Shown here: positions 6,217 through 8,549 of the stretch, piece by piece | Position numbering within the stretch: the first letter of the stretch is position 1 | How the letters are laid out: the number at the start of each line of letters is the position of its first letter | Origin: an uncultured Clostridia bacterium | GTDB lineage: Bacteria; Bacillota; Clostridia; RGIG6154 | Reading direction: 5' to 3' | Assembly (NCBI GenBank): GCA_934457515.1 | Contig: CAKSHV010000048.1 | Coordinates: forward strand, 1-8,549 | DNA: 8,549 nucleotides | Made by a program: the position numbers and the translations under genes | The notes under the pieces: generated by a model | Seen by the model: the letters and a program-made list of their open reading frames with translations, nothing else | Told to the model about the DNA's origin: nothing | Databases searched by the model: none

Positions 6217-8457
6217 ATGTTAGAGGTTAAGGAAATGGATTTGGTGGTCATCGGCGGCGGACTCTCCGGCGTTTGCGCAGCGGTTGCGGGCGCACGAAAG
6301 GGGTTAAAAACCGCGCTTGTGCACGACAGACCGGTTCCGGGCGGCAACTGCTCTTCGGAAATTGCAATCAATATGAACGGTGCGGCGCAAAACGGCCATT
6401 CTCCCTCTGTATATGCGCGCGAGGGCGGCATTGTGGAGGAGTTTAAGCAAAACTACCGTTACTATGGAAAAGACCGCGATTTGGGTTTTTTCTCCATGGT
6501 GAACAATCAGGAGAATTTAGAAGTGTATTTAAATACATATATCACCGACGCGGATTGTGCAGACGGAAAAATTCTTTCGGTTTCGGGTGTGCAGCTTGCC
6601 TCCGAGCGCACATTTAAATTTGTCGCGCCGATTTTTATTGACTGCACGGGCGATGGCAGCGTTGCTTTCAAGGCGGGAGCCGAATATATGTACGGCAGAG
6701 AGGCACAGTCTGAGTTCGGCGAAAGCTTAGCGCCGCTTGAGGCAGACGAGTATACCATGGGCGACAGCATTATTTTCCGTGCGCGTGATGTGGGAAAACC
6801 CGTTCCGTTTCACCGTCCCGACTGGGCGTACGACATTGAAAAGTGCCCGTTTTTCAAGAATTTGGGAGATGACAAAGGCTTGGACCGCTCGTTTTACAGC
6901 GTAAACGGCCCCGAATTTGAGGGGTATTGGTGGGTGGAATACGGCGGACAGGTTGACACGGTTTACGACAATGAAGATATTGCCCTCGAGCTTCGCAAAA
7001 TTGCTTACGGCGTTTGGGACTATATGAAAAATTCAGGCAAATTTACAAACCTTGATACTTATAAGTTGACGCATGTCAGCACCCTTCCCGGAAAGCGCGA
7101 ATCACGCCGTTTTGTGGGCGACCACATCTTAACCCAGACCGATGTGGACACCAAAACCGATTTTGAAGACGCGGTTGCAACTGCCGGCTGGGAAATGGAC
7201 GTGCATGCGCCCAAAGGCATTTATGATGACGGACATGCAACATTCTGGCATTTTGTGGGCGGAACACTCAGCCTGCCTTTCAGCATGATGTATTCCAAAA
7301 ATGTGGACAATTTAATGTTTGCGGGCAGAAATATGAGCGCAACCCATGTTGCGTTCGGCACCTCACGCCTTGCATGTCAGGGCGGCGTTGCGGGTCAGGC
7401 GTGCGGCACGGCGGCATATCTTTGCAAAAAATACGGATGCACCCCGCGCGATATTAAAAACGACCATATCAAAGAACTGCAAACCATGCTTTTGGCAGAC
7501 GACCAGTATATTTTGAATATGAAAGAACCGTCCGACCCCGATTTGACCGAAAATACATCGGTTACGGCGTCGTCCGAAAAAGAGTACAGCAATCAGGAAA
7601 CAAACGGCATGATTTGCCTTTCCGATATGTATGTGCTTGCCCTGCCGTCCACGGTGGGCAGAATCGATTCGATTCAGATTAAGCTTAAAAACTTTGACCA
7701 TGTAGAACAGCTTTTGAAATTAAAAATCATGAGCGGAACACGGAAAGAAAACTACATCCCCGAGTATGTGGTAAATGAAATTGAAATCCCCGTTCCCGCC
7801 GATTTTAACGATTGGATGGAACTGCCGATTGCAGCCGAGAATTTACAGGACGACAAGGCATATATTTTGTTTGAAATCAATCCGTCTCTTCGTCTGTATG
7901 CGAATAACACGCTGCTTACCGGCGCGGTAACCTTTGTGGCAAAGCCGCAGATTGAAACCACATCCAAGTATGAGGGACTGTATCGCATGTGGCGTTTGCG
8001 GCAGGATAGACCATACCGCAGCATTGCGTTCCGCGATGTAAAGCCCGAGCAGAATATTTATGCGGCGCAGAATGTGTTAAACGGCTTTTCGCGTCCGCAC
8101 GGCACGCCGAATCTTTGGATCAGCCAGTCGAGCGATACCGAAGAATGGCTGATGCTGCGCTTCCCTGAGCCGAAAAAGGTGGAGGATATTGAACTTGTGT
8201 TTAACACCATGCTTGAAGAGGACAATATGCCGGATAATCTGCCGACTATTATAAGCCGCTATGACATTGAGGCGGAAACGGCTGAGGGCGAAATTGTGTA
8301 TCTGCCCGACTTGACCAATCACATGCGCGTTGCGCGGCACACCATTCATGCCGAAAATGTTGTAAGCATTAAAATCAATTTTAAAGAAAACTGCGGTTCG
8401 GAATATTTCGAGCTGTACGGTATCCGTTTTCCGATTGTAAGCGAGGCGGAGGAGTAA
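6217..8457 (+). CDS. FAD-dependent oxidoreductase (FAD_oxidored type) with beta-rich C-terminal half
   Basis: This is a predicted soluble flavoenzyme of 746 residues; substrate and reaction are unknown. The N-terminus is a dinucleotide-binding fold: DLVVIGGGLSGV (8-19) with GxGxxG-type glycines and D37 at the end of the second strand. It continues into DRPVPGGNCSSEI (37-49), typical of the FAD_oxidored family. DCTGDG (142-147) and the late block MFAGRNMSATHVAFGTSR (367-384) followed by GGVAGQACGTAA (389-400) complete the FAD site. From about 445 it becomes beta-rich. The last ~130 residues (about 615-740, NVLNGFSRPHGTPNLW, W644, ELYGIRF) look like a discoidin / F5/8 type C, carbohydrate-binding-like fold. 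No signal peptide or membrane helix is seen. ATG 6217 has AAAGGA (6201-6206) 10 bases before; ATG 6235 is a second option. It is the last gene before a terminator and may belong to the regulon of the adjacent two-component pair. Confidence 0.85.
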   Translation: MLEVKEMDLVVIGGGLSGVCAAVAGARKGLKTALVHDRPVPGGNCSSEIAINMNGAAQNGHSPSVYAREGGIVEEFKQNYRYYGKDRDLGFFSMVNNQENLEVYLNTYITDADCADGKILSVSGVQLASERTFKFVAPIFIDCTGDGSVAFKAGAEYMYGREAQSEFGESLAPLEADEYTMGDSIIFRARDVGKPVPFHRPDWAYDIEKCPFFKNLGDDKGLDRSFYSVNGPEFEGYWWVEYGGQVDTVYDNEDIALELRKIAYGVWDYMKNSGKFTNLDTYKLTHVSTLPGKRESRRFVGDHILTQTDVDTKTDFEDAVATAGWEMDVHAPKGIYDDGHATFWHFVGGTLSLPFSMMYSKNVDNLMFAGRNMSATHVAFGTSRLACQGGVAGQACGTAAYLCKKYGCTPRDIKNDHIKELQTMLLADDQYILNMKEPSDPDLTENTSVTASSEKEYSNQETNGMICLSDMYVLALPSTVGRIDSIQIKLKNFDHVEQLLKLKIMSGTRKENYIPEYVVNEIEIPVPADFNDWMELPIAAENLQDDKAYILFEINPSLRLYANNTLLTGAVTFVAKPQIETTSKYEGLYRMWRLRQDRPYRSIAFRDVKPEQNIYAAQNVLNGFSRPHGTPNLWISQSSDTEEWLMLRFPEPKKVEDIELVFNTMLEEDNMPDNLPTIISRYDIEAETAEGEIVYLPDLTNHMRVARHTIHAENVVSIKINFKENCGSEYFELYGIRFPIVSEAEE

Positions 8458-8466
8458 GAAGTTTTT

Positions 8467-8498
8467 TGCCTGCAAGCCTTGTGCTTGCGGGCATTTTT
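8467..8498 (+). terminator. Rho-independent terminator after the FAD oxidoreductase gene
   Basis: GCCTGCAAGC (8468-8477), loop CTTGT (8478-8482), GCTTGCGGGC (8483-8492) pair over ten positions with one T-G wobble. T8467 with A8493 adds an eleventh pair. The 3' arm is followed by TTTTT (8494-8498). The stem starts ten bases after the stop codon. It reads as a strong intrinsic terminator for plus-strand transcription and marks the end of the ruvC to FAD-oxidoreductase run. On the minus strand the tail would be A-rich, so it should not work in reverse. Confidence 0.92.
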
Positions 8499-8519
8499 AA
8501 AATTTTTTCGTCTTTTCTA

Positions 8520-8548
8520 TTGACTTTATCGATTTAGTGTGATAAAAT
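8520..8548 (+). promoter_or_regulatory. Extended -10 sigma-A promoter for a gene beyond the right edge
   Basis: TTGACT (8520-8525) is followed by a 17-base spacer and TAAAAT (8543-8548). A TG at 8540-8541 sits one base before the -10, giving an extended -10 element. Position and strength fit a new plus-strand unit just after the terminator. The start site and the gene lie outside the window. An inverted repeat, TTTATC (8525-8530) and GATAAA (8541-8546), lies between and over the two hexamers and may be an operator. Confidence 0.75.
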
Positions 8549-8549
8549 A

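Noticed and set aside
6183..6230. Fifteen-codon open frame (MKLMRVKGRCMNVRG) overlapping the FAD oxidoreductase start
   Set aside because: It could be a coupling leader peptide, but it has no convincing ribosome site and frames this short are common by chance.
8077..8475. Minus-strand open frame of 132 codons over the FAD oxidoreductase 3' end
   Set aside because: It is antisense to a well-supported gene, starts within the terminator stem, and shows no family motif.

Overview
The window looks like chromosomal DNA of a Gram-positive, Clostridia-type Firmicute. The signs are purine-rich Shine-Dalgarno sites 6-10 nt before most starts, AT-rich intergenic DNA with sigma-A-type promoters, moderate-GC coding DNA, and a YesM/YesN-style two-component pair. 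Genus cannot be read from the sequence. Coding density is very high and the longest gene-free stretch is only about 176 bases (627-802).

Layout. On the minus strand, 1-626 is the N-terminal 208 codons of argininosuccinate synthase (argG), running off the left edge. A divergent intergenic region holds a near-consensus argG promoter, a possible argG leader hairpin and a palindrome resembling an ArgR box. On the plus strand, six genes lie head to tail from 803 to 8457: ruvC, ruvA, ruvB (Holliday-junction resolvase and branch-migration motor), a membrane sensor histidine kinase of the YesM/LytS type, its AraC-type response regulator of the YesN type, and a 746-residue FAD-dependent oxidoreductase with a beta-rich C-terminal half. 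Gaps are 20, 33, 6, -26 and 38 bases. A clear rho-independent terminator follows at 8467-8498. An extended -10 promoter at 8520-8548 then starts a new plus-strand unit beyond the right edge.

How the genes work together. RuvA and RuvB form the branch-migration complex and RuvC cuts the junction, so these three are one housekeeping module. The kinase and regulator form a classic cognate pair: an extracellular Cache-like sensor, HAMP, His_kinase, and a receiver joined to a GGDEF-like region and an AraC DNA-binding domain. Such pairs usually control carbohydrate uptake and use, and the FAD enzyme is a plausible part of the same catabolic programme. No terminator or strong promoter is visible between ruvB and the kinase, so the sensory and catabolic half may be co-transcribed with the DNA-repair half. 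I find no tRNA, rRNA, CRISPR array, insertion sequence or phage gene. Most of the window is recognisable families. The less ordinary parts are the ruv to two-component to FAD-enzyme linkage, the regulatory DNA at 640-800, and the promoter/operator at the right edge.
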